Of a stretch of DNA of 64,000 nt, positions 9,542 through 19,454 are shown in pieces; position 1 is the first letter of the stretch; each line of letters opens with the position of its first letter. The DNA comes from Fluviicola sp. (GTDB lineage: Bacteria > Bacteroidota > Bacteroidia > Flavobacteriales_D > Crocinitomicaceae): assembly GCF_039596395.1 (NCBI RefSeq), contig NZ_JBCNJT010000001.1, positions 1,399,315-1,463,314 on the forward strand. The letters run 5' to 3'. The position numbers were made by a program, and so were the translations under genes. The notes beneath the pieces were generated by a model. That model was not told where the DNA came from. It saw only the letters and a program-made list of their open reading frames with translations, and did no database searches.

Positions 9542-10099
9542 TTAACGAAATTTAAATTGAAAAGAAACTCCGTAAGCATTCGGGAAATAAGTTGTGGGAT
9601 GAATGGATAATGACAAATCTTCGCTGATATCGAAATTTACAAAATGTGCTTCAACGCCCGCATCCACAATATTGAGGATATAAACGAGTCCTAGTCCCAA
9701 TATGGCAAAGTCGCGCCGGTTGCGGTGCTGAGCATACAATGAAAGCAAACTCTGATCGTCGTAATCCAGGAAATTGCCTGGTGCATTTCCTACTTTTCGC
9801 GATTCATATTCCGCCCGGTAATCGTTCTTCAACATGTTGTTCTTTACCACGAAATAAGTCGTGGCAGTCAACCCTGCATAGATCAGCGGAACTTTCCAGT
9901 AAGCTTTCTTCTTGCCCTTTGGCATGGCAATGTGATTGTAAATCTGTCCCGAACCGGGTACCACAGCGGAGAAAAGACAGGCTCTTTTCCAGGAATGTGT
10001 TTTAACGGAATCCTGAGGCGGAGCAACAGCAAGCGAATCCTGGGCGTTTACATGAAGTGAAAACCAAACCAACGTAAAAACACCAAGGATTTTGTGCAT
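9542..10099 (-). CDS. DUF5683-domain membrane protein
   Basis: The 185-residue product has a signal peptide ending near VNAQ, a Ser/Pro-rich spacer, and then the motif VPGSGQIYN with hydrophobic segments around residues 65-80 and 125-145, which are the marks of DUF5683. In Flavobacteriia this gene nearly always sits between parB and dapB, as here. Its start ATG overlaps the parB stop by one base (TAATG), so translational coupling is likely. The function is unknown; a role at the cell envelope is inferred from its sequence. Confidence 0.85.
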   Translation of the reverse strand: MHKILGVFTLVWFSLHVNAQDSLAVAPPQDSVKTHSWKRACLFSAVVPGSGQIYNHIAMPKGKKKAYWKVPLIYAGLTATTYFVVKNNMLKNDYRAEYESRKVGNAPGNFLDYDDQSLLSLYAQHRNRRDFAILGLGLVYILNIVDAGVEAHFVNFDISEDLSLSIHPTTYFPNAYGVSFQFKFR

Positions 10100-11025
10100 T
10101 ATTTTGTTTTGTTCAATAATTCGATGATGCGATTTAAATCTACTTCGGATGAGAAGTTAATTAAGATCTTACCACTTCCTGAATGAGTCTTCTTAATCTC
10201 CACTTTCGAAGAAATCCGATCGCTCAAATGGTTTTTGAACACTTCCTGGATCGAAGATAATTCGGGAGTAGAAGCTGTTTTTGGAGCATTCGGAGCTTCT
10301 TCGCTGGTACGTGACGTATTGGTGCGGATCAACTCTTCAATCTCACGAACAGAAAGCTGGAAATCAATGATCTGACGGTATAAGTCCAATTGACGGTCTT
10401 CATCACCGGAAGATACCAATGCGCGGGCATGCCCCATTGAAATGAGGTTATCACGAACTCCTAACTGGATTTCAGCCGGAAGTTTCAGCAAACGCAAATG
10501 GTTGGTAATCGTTGTTCTTCCTTTGGAAATCTTTTGGGACAATTGGTCCTGTGTCAAACCGATCTCATCAATCAGGCGCTGGTAGGAGAGGGCAACTTCG
10601 ATTGCATTCAGGTCCTCGCGCTGAATATTCTCCACCAAAGCCATTTCAAGCATCGCCTGGTCATTCGCTACGCGGATATATGCAGGAACTTCTTCCAGTC
10701 CAGCCAATTGAGAAGCTCTGAAACGTCTTTCCCCTGAAATCAGCTGGTATTTATCTTTCCCCAGTTTACGAACCGTTAAAGGCTGGATAATTCCGTGGAT
10801 CGCAATGGAATCTTTCAATTCGTTCAATGCATCTTTTTCGAAATTCGTACGCGGATTGAACGGATTGGCTTCAATCGAACCGATCGGGATCAATGCCACA
10901 CCACCGGAAACGGCAGTAGCGGTCGCCGCAGGCGCAGTTGTTGTTGTAATATCAGATGAGGAACCTTCCAATAAAGCTCCCAATCCTTTTCCTAAAGCTG
11001 AACGTTTTTTCGGATTAGATGTCAT
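10099..11025 (-). CDS. parB: Chromosome-partitioning protein ParB
   Basis: ParB binds parS sites near the origin and acts as a CTP-dependent DNA clamp for chromosome segregation. The 308-residue protein has the N-terminal ALGKGLGALL motif that contacts ParA, the ParB/Srx-like domain with SGERRFRA (CTP binding), a central helix-turn-helix containing GKGRTTITNHLRLLKLP-like residues, and a C-terminal dimerisation part. The start overlaps parA by 11 bp. No convincing parS site was found in the window. Confidence 0.95.
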   Translation of the reverse strand: MTSNPKKRSALGKGLGALLEGSSSDITTTTAPAATATAVSGGVALIPIGSIEANPFNPRTNFEKDALNELKDSIAIHGIIQPLTVRKLGKDKYQLISGERRFRASQLAGLEEVPAYIRVANDQAMLEMALVENIQREDLNAIEVALSYQRLIDEIGLTQDQLSQKISKGRTTITNHLRLLKLPAEIQLGVRDNLISMGHARALVSSGDEDRQLDLYRQIIDFQLSVREIEELIRTNTSRTSEEAPNAPKTASTPELSSIQEVFKNHLSDRISSKVEIKKTHSGSGKILINFSSEVDLNRIIELLNKTK

Positions 11026-11827
11026 TTCCTACTTGAAATTGTTTGTCGTTATTACCGATTTTTGTCAAATCGTTTCGTTGAAGAATTTCACGGGCGAAAT
11101 TCAAATAATTAATAGCTCCTTTGCTGGTAGCTTCGTGCATGACGATTGTTTCACCGAAACTAGGAGCTTCTCCCAATTTCGTATTTCTGTGAATCACCGT
11201 ATCGAAAACCAAATCCTGGAAGTGTGTTTTCACTTCTTCCACCACCTGGTTTGCCAGGCGCAAACGCGTATCGTACATCGTCAGGACAATTCCTTCGATT
11301 TCCAATTCCGGGTTCAGTCTTCCCTGGATGATTTTAATGGTATTCAGTAATTTCCCCAAACCTTCCAGTGCGAAATATTCACACTGAACCGGAACCATTA
11401 CGGAATCCGCAGCTGTCAGGGCATTTACAGTAATCAATCCCAAAGAAGGGGAGCAATCGATGATAATGAAATCGTATTGATCTTTGATTTTGTCAAGCGC
11501 CTGCTTCAGCATTTGCTCGCGGTTAGGCATATTGATCATTTCCAGCTCAGCACCAACCAGGTCAATGTGAGAAGGAATAATATCCAGGTTCGGATTGCTT
11601 GTAGGAATAATTAATTCCGACGGATGCACGTCATTGATCAGACAATCGTAGATATTACGGGAGTTTTTCGGGTCCAGACCGACTCCGGACGTGGCATTTG
11701 CCTGCGGATCAGCATCGACCAACAATGTCTTGTACTCCAAAACACCAAAACATCCACCCAGGTTAATGGCTGTAGTTGTTTTGCCAACACCACCTTTTTG
11801 ATTCGCTATTGCGATAATTTTACCCAT
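11015..11827 (-). CDS. parA: Chromosome-partitioning ATPase ParA (Soj)
   Basis: This 270-residue ATPase works with ParB in chromosome segregation. The deviant Walker A motif KGGVGKT is at residues 11-17, followed by the DADPQANATSGVG switch region and the Walker B-like DFIIIDCSPSLGLITVNAL. It is the first gene of the segregation, lysine biosynthesis and secretion operon. The upstream TATCTTTA on the minus strand resembles the Bacteroidota -7 element with one mismatch, but no clear -33 element was seen. Confidence 0.96.
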   Translation of the reverse strand: MGKIIAIANQKGGVGKTTTAINLGGCFGVLEYKTLLVDADPQANATSGVGLDPKNSRNIYDCLINDVHPSELIIPTSNPNLDIIPSHIDLVGAELEMINMPNREQMLKQALDKIKDQYDFIIIDCSPSLGLITVNALTAADSVMVPVQCEYFALEGLGKLLNTIKIIQGRLNPELEIEGIVLTMYDTRLRLANQVVEEVKTHFQDLVFDTVIHRNTKLGEAPSFGETIVMHEATSKGAINYLNFAREILQRNDLTKIGNNDKQFQVGNDI

Positions 11828-11935
11828 AAGAGCACTGTAAATTTGTGGATAAAGATAAGTTATTGAAATGACCTAAGCGGTATTTCCTCCTGCTATTTTT
11901 TCAACGAATAAGATGTTGAAAGATTGTTTGAAAGT

Positions 11936-12247
11936 TTACAGGTCGTCAAACTGAACATCGCTACTGTAAGTGGGATTCGAACTTCCCCCGGTGTTCAATT
12001 CATTTGCTTTGTTCATGACTTCCAATAAGGTCTCCGAAAATTTATCGAAATCTTCCTTGTAAAGGAATACTTTGTGCTTTTGAAAAACTTCTTTCCCGTT
12101 GACGGTTACCTTCTTGCTTTCCGTAACGGTAATGTAATGATCCTGGCCTTTTGTGGCTTTGATATCGAAGAAATAAGTGCGTTTTCCGGCTTTAACAATT
12201 TTAGTAAAGACTTCCCGCTGAGAGTCGTAATCCAGTTCGTTTTGCAT
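11936..12247 (-). CDS. PUR-family DNA/RNA-binding protein (DUF3276)
   Basis: A small basic 103-residue protein with the PUR-domain signature KAGKRTYFFDIKATKGQDHYITVTESKK. Bacteroidota PUR proteins bind single-stranded nucleic acid in vitro, and their cell role is poorly defined. The acidic, disordered C-terminus follows a beta-beta-beta-alpha unit, so it probably acts as a dimer. It stands alone downstream of a good promoter (12272-12301) and is not coupled to parA. Confidence 0.9.
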   Translation of the reverse strand: MQNELDYDSQREVFTKIVKAGKRTYFFDIKATKGQDHYITVTESKKVTVNGKEVFQKHKVFLYKEDFDKFSETLLEVMNKANELNTGGSSNPTYSSDVQFDDL

Positions 12248-12271
12248 AGTTTAATAAGGGTTGCAGCAAAA

Positions 12272-12301
12272 CAAATATGAATGATTATTATTGATATACA
12301 A
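12272..12301 (-). promoter_or_regulatory. Bacteroidota-type promoter for the PUR-family gene
   Basis: On the minus strand TTG (12299-12301) is followed after 19 nt by CATATTTG (12272-12279), one mismatch from TAnnTTTG. The predicted leader before the ATG at 12247 is about 20 nt. Confidence 0.6.
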
Positions 12302-12318
12302 AATTTTGAGGCAGAAAT

Positions 12319-13437
12319 TTACTTTTTCGGTTTTCGTTTCTTCCCGGAATTGAGCGTAGCAGATGGCTCTTCCTCTTTTTTGTGCTTCTTCTTCAACTCA
12401 TATTTTTCAAGAGCGGTCATTTCTTTTTTGTCCTTCTTAACCGGCTTCTTGCTTTCTTCGGTTGTGTTCAGCGCATCTGAATCCGGTAAAACGGCTACGT
12501 GTACATCGTTTGCAGAACCTTTTCCTTCACCGGTCGGATCGATCCATTTCGATGGAGTGGAAGTCACGCTGACTTCTCCGCTTTTATCGATGGAAGCAAC
12601 GGAAACAACATTGTCTTTCTTGTTGATGCCAACAACGTCCTCTTTCAATACCCAGCGATTGTTATCAAGGATGAAAGCATCGTAAGACATATCCGGAACA
12701 TAGAATTCGTAGAAACCGACCATTGTAGGAGTTTCCGGCATTAAATGATCGAAAATAATACGGTTGTATTCCGGTTCGTAGCGCAAAGACATTACAGAAC
12801 GCTCCGAATGTTCGTAGAACATACGTTTTGCCGTTGTAGTGCCGGATTTGAACAGGGGATAGCCCAATTTTAAACTGTTCCCGGAAAATGCGATAACATC
12901 AATCAGCTTGGTGTTGCTCATGCGTGTTCCGCCATCCCAACCAAGAACGGTGTAATAGGTTTTATTTGCTTTTTCTACCGGAATAATCTGGTAATACAAA
13001 GCTCCGTACCACATATCTGCTTCCAGCGTTTCTTCCGGTTTAGCAGTAAGTAAAAAGGATTTGTCGATTAATTCGATGACCTTGTGTTTCGTGTCTTTCA
13101 AGGAGTTCCGGTGAAGCACGTACGCATAATACTTTTGGGTTCCGTCGTCCTGTTCCACGTTCCAGTTCACAATGCGCACCAATTTATCCGGACTGTCAAT
13201 CACTCCGAGTGTTTTCAATTTGGTAAATGTGATGTCGAAAACAGTAGGTTCGTTGAGCGTTTGCTCGATCAGCTTTTTAAATTGCTTATTCCAGTTTTCC
13301 TTGCCTGCATTATCCCGGGCCCCGCGAACGGAATCCAACAATACAGCCAGTTCGTTTTCCCTCGAATAGGAATCGAATTGCCCCCAGGACTGGAGCGCAG
13401 TAAACATTGTAATGATTAAACCGAATGAAACCTTCAT
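12319..13437 (-). CDS. Secreted protein of unknown function, Lys-rich C-terminus
   Basis: The 372-residue product has an N-terminal signal peptide ending near SWGQ. A folded region to about residue 290 follows, in which WYGALYYQIIPV and YYTVLGWDGG are striking. The last 60 residues or so are highly charged, with many Lys-Lys and Glu clusters and a basic terminus. It looks like a conserved Bacteroidota exported protein without known enzymatic motifs. The basic tail could bind polyanions or nucleic acids, but that is only inference. It is bordered by the PUR gene and the ferredoxin gene, both on the same strand with gaps of 70 and 55 bp. Confidence 0.6.
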   Translation of the reverse strand: MKVSFGLIITMFTALQSWGQFDSYSRENELAVLLDSVRGARDNAGKENWNKQFKKLIEQTLNEPTVFDITFTKLKTLGVIDSPDKLVRIVNWNVEQDDGTQKYYAYVLHRNSLKDTKHKVIELIDKSFLLTAKPEETLEADMWYGALYYQIIPVEKANKTYYTVLGWDGGTRMSNTKLIDVIAFSGNSLKLGYPLFKSGTTTAKRMFYEHSERSVMSLRYEPEYNRIIFDHLMPETPTMVGFYEFYVPDMSYDAFILDNNRWVLKEDVVGINKKDNVVSVASIDKSGEVSVTSTPSKWIDPTGEGKGSANDVHVAVLPDSDALNTTEESKKPVKKDKKEMTALEKYELKKKHKKEEEPSATLNSGKKRKPKK

Positions 13438-13492
13438 AACTCTAGAACGTCAAAAAAGTAACCAGGTTACAATTTAAGAATAATTGAAGCAA

Positions 13493-13879
<387 letters not shown>

Positions 13880-13941
13880 TTAAACGTTGAAATATTTCAA
13901 AAAATTAATGGAATTCCTACCGGAGGAATTAACTTTGCATC

Positions 13942-14988
13942 GTGGAAAAAAGAGCAATTACAGAAGTTTTCGGTCAGCTTCAAAAAGCACTCAAAGCTTT
14001 TACAAGCAACGAACAATGGCCCGGTTACGAATGCGGATTAACGGAAGATGAATTTCAAGGATTTCAGCGCTTAATCAACAAAGAAATTCAATTAAACCCG
14101 TGGTTTACCAAAGAGAATTGTATCAAGGCTTTAAATGGAATCATTCATTTAACTGAAAAAGAAGCGCTTGAAAACTTTTCCAACAGGTATTCATTTACCT
14201 CCAGTCCGAAGACGATTGCATTGATCATGGCCGGAAACCTTCCCTTCGTGGGATTCCATGATTTGCTTTGTGTGCTGATTACCGGGAACAAAGCATTGTG
14301 CAAATTGAGTAGTTCCGATACGCGCATTCCTATGAAACTGATCGAATGGATGCACGAATGGAATCCTGAACTGAAAGAATACATTCGCATTTCTTTGGGA
14401 CCGATCAAAAACTACGATGCCGTGATTGCAACAGGAAGCAACAGTTCCATTGCACAATTTGAAACGTATTTCGGAGGAGTTCCCCATTTATTCCGGAAAA
14501 ACAGGACATCTATTGCTGTTTTGGATGGCTCGGAAACAAACGAAGAACTGGCAAAATTAAGCTCCGATTGTTTTGATTTCTTCGGGATGGGCTGTCGCAA
14601 CGTTTCCAAATTGTACCTGCCTGTAGGATTTGACCTGAACCGCATTTTTGAGAATTTCATGGACCAGGCACATTTGATCCAGCATCATAAATACGGGAAC
14701 AACTACGATTACAATCGCACGGTTTATTTAATGAACCAGATTCCGTTCCTGGATAATAATGTATTTATGCTAAAAGAAGACGAAGGCATTCACGCTCCGT
14801 TATCTGTGATCTACTACGAATACTACCGGGAAGAAGGGCTGCTCCTGCATAAAATTACCGAAATGAAAGACGAGCTTCAGGCGGTTGTCGGACATGATTT
14901 CATTCCTTTCGGGAAAGCACAGTCTCCGGATATAACAGATTTTGCGGATGGAGTAGATACCTGCGCATGGCTGAATTCACTTCATTAA
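13942..14988 (+). CDS. LuxC-type acyl-CoA reductase
   Basis: The 348-residue protein matches the acyl-CoA reductase (LuxC) family, NAD(P)H-dependent enzymes that reduce acyl thioesters to aldehydes through an acyl-Cys intermediate. The likely nucleophile is C218 in FGMGCRNVSKLYLP, and the nucleotide-binding region includes VIATGSN at about residues 161-167. The start is a GTG at 13942, exactly 4 nt after TAACTTTG, which suggests a leaderless mRNA. No other luciferase-type genes are nearby, so a role in aldehyde or wax-type lipid metabolism is only a guess. The stop codon overlaps the left arm of a hairpin. Confidence 0.85.
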   Translation: MEKRAITEVFGQLQKALKAFTSNEQWPGYECGLTEDEFQGFQRLINKEIQLNPWFTKENCIKALNGIIHLTEKEALENFSNRYSFTSSPKTIALIMAGNLPFVGFHDLLCVLITGNKALCKLSSSDTRIPMKLIEWMHEWNPELKEYIRISLGPIKNYDAVIATGSNSSIAQFETYFGGVPHLFRKNRTSIAVLDGSETNEELAKLSSDCFDFFGMGCRNVSKLYLPVGFDLNRIFENFMDQAHLIQHHKYGNNYDYNRTVYLMNQIPFLDNNVFMLKEDEGIHAPLSVIYYEYYREEGLLLHKITEMKDELQAVVGHDFIPFGKAQSPDITDFADGVDTCAWLNSLH

Positions 14989-15012
14989 AGATGACTCCGG
15001 TCAGTCACCTTT
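14987..15012 (+). terminator. Short hairpin at the acyl-CoA reductase stop codon
   Basis: AAAG-TGACT pairs with AGTCA-CTTT around loop ccggtc with one A/C mismatch, and gaaaaaa follows. It reads like an internally shortened copy of the TTCGACTCCGCTCAG hairpin and begins within the TAA stop codon. Confidence 0.6.
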
Positions 15013-15028
15013 GAAAAAAGCCGCCCAT

Positions 15029-15059
15029 TCCGTTCACTGAGCGGAGTCGAAGTGACGGA
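15029..15059. repeat. Hairpin repeat, TTCGACTCCGCTCAG family (copy 2)
   Basis: The core is on the minus strand. The arms TCCGT-CACT and AGTG-ACGGA pair over 9 bp with one bulged T. It lies just after the shortened copy at 14987. Confidence 0.8.
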
Positions 15060-15145
15060 TTGCGGAGTTATTAACAATCGTCTTCAAAGTTTTCAACATT
15101 TTTTGTAACCAAGTTCTTACTTTTGCGTATTCTGGAAAGAATTCA

Positions 15146-16159
15146 ATGCCTTTTAACATGATGAGAAGCTTAGCAATTGTAGGATTTGGGATTTCTTTTT
15201 CCGTTTTCGGAGGACAATCCCCGGCAAAAATGACACAGACAGATTACGTGAATATGTGGTCGAATGTGGCAGTTGAACACATGCTTACTTACCGTATTCC
15301 GGCAAGTATCACACTTGCGCAGGGTTTGCTGGAAAGTGCCAATGGAAACTCACCGCTTGCAACTGAAGCCAATAATCATTTCGGGATTAAATGCAGCGAC
15401 TGGACAGGAGAGAAGATGTACTTCGATGACGATGCAAAAGGAGAATGTTTCCGGAAATATCCCAATGCAACGGAATCATACAACGATCACAGCTTATTCC
15501 TGACCAAAAAACCGCGTTATGCAGGTTTGTTCCAATTCCCGGTTGATGATTACAAGAACTGGGCGAAAGGATTGAAGAAAGCAGGCTATGCAACTCACCC
15601 GGAATATGCTGAAAAATTAATCGATTTGATCGAACGCCTGAGATTGTACGAATACGATGATAAAACTGCTCCTGATACTAAAGGAACAGAGTTGTTGGCA
15701 AGTAATGCAAAAGAAAACTCAGCTTCCGGTTCCAAATCCAAGTCCAAAGAAACGGCAAACAATAAGCCGGTTTCTTCCATGAAGATCGATGAAGCGTGTT
15801 TGAAATACCAAACTCACACCGCGAAAGAAAACAAGAACGATGTGAAATTCATTGTTGCCCGGAAAGGGGATACTTACTATAAAATTGCGAAAGAATACGA
15901 TTTGGCGATGTGGCAAATGTACAAGTACAACAATTTCGTGGAGAAAAAAGACATGCTTGAACCGGGCGATATCGTTTATATCGAACCGAAAAGAAGCAGG
16001 TCCCGTTGTAAAGACGTGACTTACACTGCCAGCAAAGAAATTACATTGATCGAGATTTCCCAGGCAGAAGGGATCAAATTGAAAAGCCTTGTAAAAATGA
16101 ACGGATTCACATCCGAAAAAGTGACTGTCCAGAAAGGACAAAAGATCCTTCTTCGTTAG
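15146..16159 (+). CDS. Secreted glucosaminidase (GH73) with LysM domains
   Basis: A 337-residue cell-wall hydrolase that should cleave peptidoglycan at N-acetylglucosamine. A short signal-like segment is followed by the GH73 domain (about residues 35-170) with the signature ASITLAQGLLESANGNSPLA, including the likely acidic catalytic Glu, and NHFGIKC. A Ser/Lys-rich linker leads to two LysM-type units (about 228-275 and 290-337) that bind glycan. The start could be the ATG at 15146 or the one at 15158. A TACTTTTG -7 element lies 20 nt upstream. It acts in the periplasm, probably in growth or separation of the cell wall. Confidence 0.88.
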   Translation: MPFNMMRSLAIVGFGISFSVFGGQSPAKMTQTDYVNMWSNVAVEHMLTYRIPASITLAQGLLESANGNSPLATEANNHFGIKCSDWTGEKMYFDDDAKGECFRKYPNATESYNDHSLFLTKKPRYAGLFQFPVDDYKNWAKGLKKAGYATHPEYAEKLIDLIERLRLYEYDDKTAPDTKGTELLASNAKENSASGSKSKSKETANNKPVSSMKIDEACLKYQTHTAKENKNDVKFIVARKGDTYYKIAKEYDLAMWQMYKYNNFVEKKDMLEPGDIVYIEPKRSRSRCKDVTYTASKEITLIEISQAEGIKLKSLVKMNGFTSEKVTVQKGQKILLR

Positions 16160-16193
16160 TTATCTGCGTTGAAGTTTATTGTTGTTGTTTGTG

Positions 16194-16222
16194 AAAGGTT
16201 GTGTTATGCAACCTTTTTTTTT
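16194..16222 (+). terminator. Rho-independent terminator after the glucosaminidase
   Basis: AAAGGTTG (16194-16201) pairs with CAACCTTT (16209-16216) around a 7-nt loop and runs into nine consecutive T residues. Confidence 0.92.
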
Positions 16223-16242
16223 GGAAAGTTTCAAGTGAGTTC

Positions 16243-16282
16243 AAAAGTTCAAATGTTCAAAAACCAGCATTTGAACTTTTTT
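16243..16282. repeat. AAAAGTTCAAATG inverted repeat
   Basis: AAAAGTTCAAATG (16243-16255) pairs perfectly over 13 bp with 16268-16280, and T residues follow. A related hairpin lies at 46224-46263. It is probably a repeat family that doubles as a terminator. Confidence 0.65.
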
Positions 16283-16428
16283 AAACTATTAAACCATTGA
16301 ACGCCTTCTTAGGATTTCAATGCTGAAACTCCCAATTCCCTCTGATTCATTATGGAGCAGGTGCTAAATTGTTTTAAGAAAAATACTAGGATTAAAAGAT
16401 TTTGTTAAATTTGAGAAACTCCTGTATT

Positions 16429-17961
16429 ATGAAACCCTCAAACGAACTGTATAAGTTAATCAAGTCGTTGACTAAATCTGAAAAGCGATTTTTCAAGCTT
16501 TCTTCAGCTTTACAATCCGGTGAAAAGAACTACCTGAAGATTTTTGATTTTATCGAAAAACAAGGTGCTTACCGGGAAGAGGATTTAAAGGAATTCTTTC
16601 AAAATGAGACATTTGTAAAACACTTGCCTTCTGAAAAAAACCATTTATACCGGTTGATCCTGAAAAGTCTTCGCGTTTATTATTCGGAGCAATCAGCTTC
16701 AAGCGTTCTTAAGCAGGAATTAAAAAACGTAGAGATTTTATACAACAAAGCTCTTTACAAAGAGTGCGAAAAATTTGTTCAGCGGGCAAAAAGTTTAGCC
16801 ATTGAGCACGAGGAGTTTTATTACTGGTACGAATTGATCGCCTGGGAGAAAAAGCTCCTGGAAGCAGCTTATGAGGACGGTGAGTTTTCAAGGAACCTGG
16901 ATGATATCATCGAAGAGGAGGAATTGGTGATTGCGAAATTGCGAAACCTGGCGGAATACCAGGTCATTTATTCCAAGATCAATTTGATTTTCCGCTCGGG
17001 AGGATTTACCCGTAATGAAGAGGAGCGAAAAATTGTTGAGGACATTTCCAATTATCATTTGATCAAAGGAAAGAACACGGCACTTTCCACGCGGGCATCT
17101 TCCATGTGTTACTACATCAAAGGATTGTGTGCTGCAACCAACCGGAATTACGAAGATAGTTTCCAGTTCTTTAACCGCACCAAAGATATCCTCGACAACA
17201 ATCCATTGATCAAAGAAGATCTGGGACAGCGTTATATCCTGACACTTTCTCATTTATTGCGTTGTTACATTGACAACAAACAGTTCAAGGAAGCTACAAA
17301 CGTGATCCATGAGATCCGTTCACTGGAAGGAAGCAAAGGATTTAATTCCACCGATTTATCCCTGCGCATTTTCACCATCTCCTACAATGGGGAATTTGCT
17401 TTGAACCACGCTACCGGAAATTTCGAAGCTTCCGCTAAACTCGCCGACGAAGTACGCGTTAGATTGCGTGACCTGGATGACAAAGTTTCGAAAGAACAGA
17501 ATATTTTGTTCAGCTATAACCAGGCTTATACGTATTTCGGGATCGGAGATTATAAAAAAGCGCTTTCAACCCTGAACGAAGTACTGAATGATAACGAACA
17601 GCGTTTGAGACAGGATATTTACAGTTTTGCCCGCATTTTCAACCTGATCATTCATCTGGAACTGGAAAACTATGATTTCCTGGAATATGTGATCAAATCC
17701 ACGAACCGTTATTTAAGCAAACACGACCGCGACTACGAAATAGAAAATGTAGTGATCAAGCATTTGCGCAAACTGGCAAAAAGCATGAATGTGACTCAGC
17801 GCAATGAGATCCTTTCGAAAATGAAAGTGGAAGTAGCCGAGTTGATGAAAGATCAGCAGGAACGTGTGATCCTGGATTATTTCCACCTTCCGGCGTGGAT
17901 CAATTCGAAACTGGATAAAGTAGATTTCTCAAAAGCAATCAAGGAGTACAATCACTTGTAA
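16429..17961 (+). CDS. Helical repeat (TPR-like) protein of unknown function
   Basis: The 510-residue product is almost wholly alpha-helical, with repeated pairs of helices like TPR units (for example NYEDSFQFFNRTKDILDNNP and YFGIGDYKKALSTLNEVL). The N-terminus MKPSNELYKLIKSLTKSEKRFFKL is characteristic of a Bacteroidota-only family. I chose the ATG at 16429 over the TTG at 16402 because TAAATTTG lies at 16406-16413, giving a leader of about 9 nt. No signal peptide, so it is cytoplasmic. The function is unknown; protein binding is likely. The last 10 bp overlap the convergent porin gene. Confidence 0.7.
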   Translation: MKPSNELYKLIKSLTKSEKRFFKLSSALQSGEKNYLKIFDFIEKQGAYREEDLKEFFQNETFVKHLPSEKNHLYRLILKSLRVYYSEQSASSVLKQELKNVEILYNKALYKECEKFVQRAKSLAIEHEEFYYWYELIAWEKKLLEAAYEDGEFSRNLDDIIEEEELVIAKLRNLAEYQVIYSKINLIFRSGGFTRNEEERKIVEDISNYHLIKGKNTALSTRASSMCYYIKGLCAATNRNYEDSFQFFNRTKDILDNNPLIKEDLGQRYILTLSHLLRCYIDNKQFKEATNVIHEIRSLEGSKGFNSTDLSLRIFTISYNGEFALNHATGNFEASAKLADEVRVRLRDLDDKVSKEQNILFSYNQAYTYFGIGDYKKALSTLNEVLNDNEQRLRQDIYSFARIFNLIIHLELENYDFLEYVIKSTNRYLSKHDRDYEIENVVIKHLRKLAKSMNVTQRNEILSKMKVEVAELMKDQQERVILDYFHLPAWINSKLDKVDFSKAIKEYNHL

Positions 17962-19445
17962 TCAAACTTGTATTGCATCCCGATATTGAAAGTGGTATTT
18001 ACAATATCCAGGTCTGATCTGCTTTCGAAAAATGCCTTGTAAACAGAACTTGTTGTCAGGTAACGCACAGAAAGATCCAGGTAAACCCGGTTGAAACGGA
18101 ATCCGAATCCTCCGCTGACCGTTTGGCTGAATGTTTTCCCGTAGCTTCTTGCCAACGTATCTCCTTTCGGGTAGTAACCATAACCACCACGGATGAAAAA
18201 CATGTTGTTAATCGCCCACTCACCACCAACACGCACATTCAAAGCATCCACCATCTGGCTTTTAATTGTTGCGTTTTCAATGGCGTAATTGTAAGGAGTA
18301 TAAGCTTCGTCGGTGGTGGTTTTTAATCGTCCCCAGGCATAATTCAGATATTCCAAATCCACATTGATACAACCGTTGTCACCGAACACAAATCCAAAAG
18401 ATCCGACAAACTTGGTAGGAGTCCAGATTCTGTATTTGTATTTATTAACCGGCAGAAAACTTGGATCTACGTATTTCATCCCATCGGCGTGAAGCGCCTG
18501 CATGTCAGCCGAATATTCATCCGTGATCTGGTAAAAAGTAGGTGTATGAATAGCAACTCCCACACGGAACCAATCAGCCGGCAGGAAAATAGCACCCAAT
18601 TTCACATTTGTTCCGCCTCCTTTTGACCGGTAGTTGTATTGATAAACATACGACATTAAACCAAGCGTTCCTGTTGTATCGGTCAATGTTTCTTTGTGAA
18701 TGATTGATTCGGAGAAATTCAGGGTATTGTAAGAAACCGAAGCTCCGAAATAGATTTTATCCAGGTAATTTGCGCTGAGCCCAAAGTAAAATTCATTGAT
18801 TCCTCCACGGTTCAAAACAGTGCGATTATGAATTACATCCGCGGAATTCAATCTCGGGTAATAATTGTTATTTGCATCCGGATCGATCGCATATGTTTGA
18901 TAGGCCAGGGAAGAGGTGTATGGCTGATACGTGTATAGATCTTCCGGTGCAATTCCCGAAGCCCCCGAAGCAAATACATCCAAGAGCGACTCGAACTGTT
19001 GTCCGCTGTAATTGAATGAATTATCGAAATTTGCAACACGGTTCATCCCGAAAGAGATTTGCGTGTAGATCAAACCGGAATTAGAACTGGAAACGTCACT
19101 TACAACCGTTCCGGCCAAATTAGGTATCCGCACTTTAAATGCATCCATGGATGAAGTTCCTGTTGAGACAGCCTCACCGTTCCCTCTGAAATGCGAAGTT
19201 GTTTTAACGGAAGTACCCGCTGCACCAAAAGAGAATGAACTCACGGAAGCTCTTCCGAATCCGGCCGGGTTGATACCGATACAACCGCTTTCTGCACCTA
19301 AAGCTCCGAAGGAACCTCCCATTGCATCAAACCGCGCTGATCCCTGAACGTACGTGTTTGATAACCGGTATACATCTACTTCATTCTGTCCGAACGCAAA
19401 AAAGGCTCCGGTAAAAACTGAAGCCAAAACTATCTTAGATCTCAT
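17952..19445 (-). CDS. OmpP1/FadL/TodX-like outer-membrane protein
   Basis: A 497-residue beta-barrel with a signal peptide ending at AFGQ and the early motif SARFDAMGGSFGALGAESGCIGINPAG, close to the conserved segment of the FadL/TodX family that carries hydrophobic substrates across the outer membrane. The C-terminus ends in aromatic and charged residues (MQYKFDYK), as expected for a BAM substrate. Substrate unknown. It follows the Tyr/Gly-rich lipoprotein gene by 9 bp, and the pair is probably one transcript. Its 3' end overlaps the convergent helical-repeat gene by 10 bp. Confidence 0.85.
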   Translation of the reverse strand: MRSKIVLASVFTGAFFAFGQNEVDVYRLSNTYVQGSARFDAMGGSFGALGAESGCIGINPAGFGRASVSSFSFGAAGTSVKTTSHFRGNGEAVSTGTSSMDAFKVRIPNLAGTVVSDVSSSNSGLIYTQISFGMNRVANFDNSFNYSGQQFESLLDVFASGASGIAPEDLYTYQPYTSSLAYQTYAIDPDANNNYYPRLNSADVIHNRTVLNRGGINEFYFGLSANYLDKIYFGASVSYNTLNFSESIIHKETLTDTTGTLGLMSYVYQYNYRSKGGGTNVKLGAIFLPADWFRVGVAIHTPTFYQITDEYSADMQALHADGMKYVDPSFLPVNKYKYRIWTPTKFVGSFGFVFGDNGCINVDLEYLNYAWGRLKTTTDEAYTPYNYAIENATIKSQMVDALNVRVGGEWAINNMFFIRGGYGYYPKGDTLARSYGKTFSQTVSGGFGFRFNRVYLDLSVRYLTTSSVYKAFFESRSDLDIVNTTFNIGMQYKFDYK

Positions 19446-19454
19446 TTATTTAAT

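Noticed and set aside
11145-11160. parS-like TGTTTCACCGAAAC within parA
   Set aside because: Two bases are missing from the parS palindrome, and the sequence is explained by the conserved SFGETIV codons.
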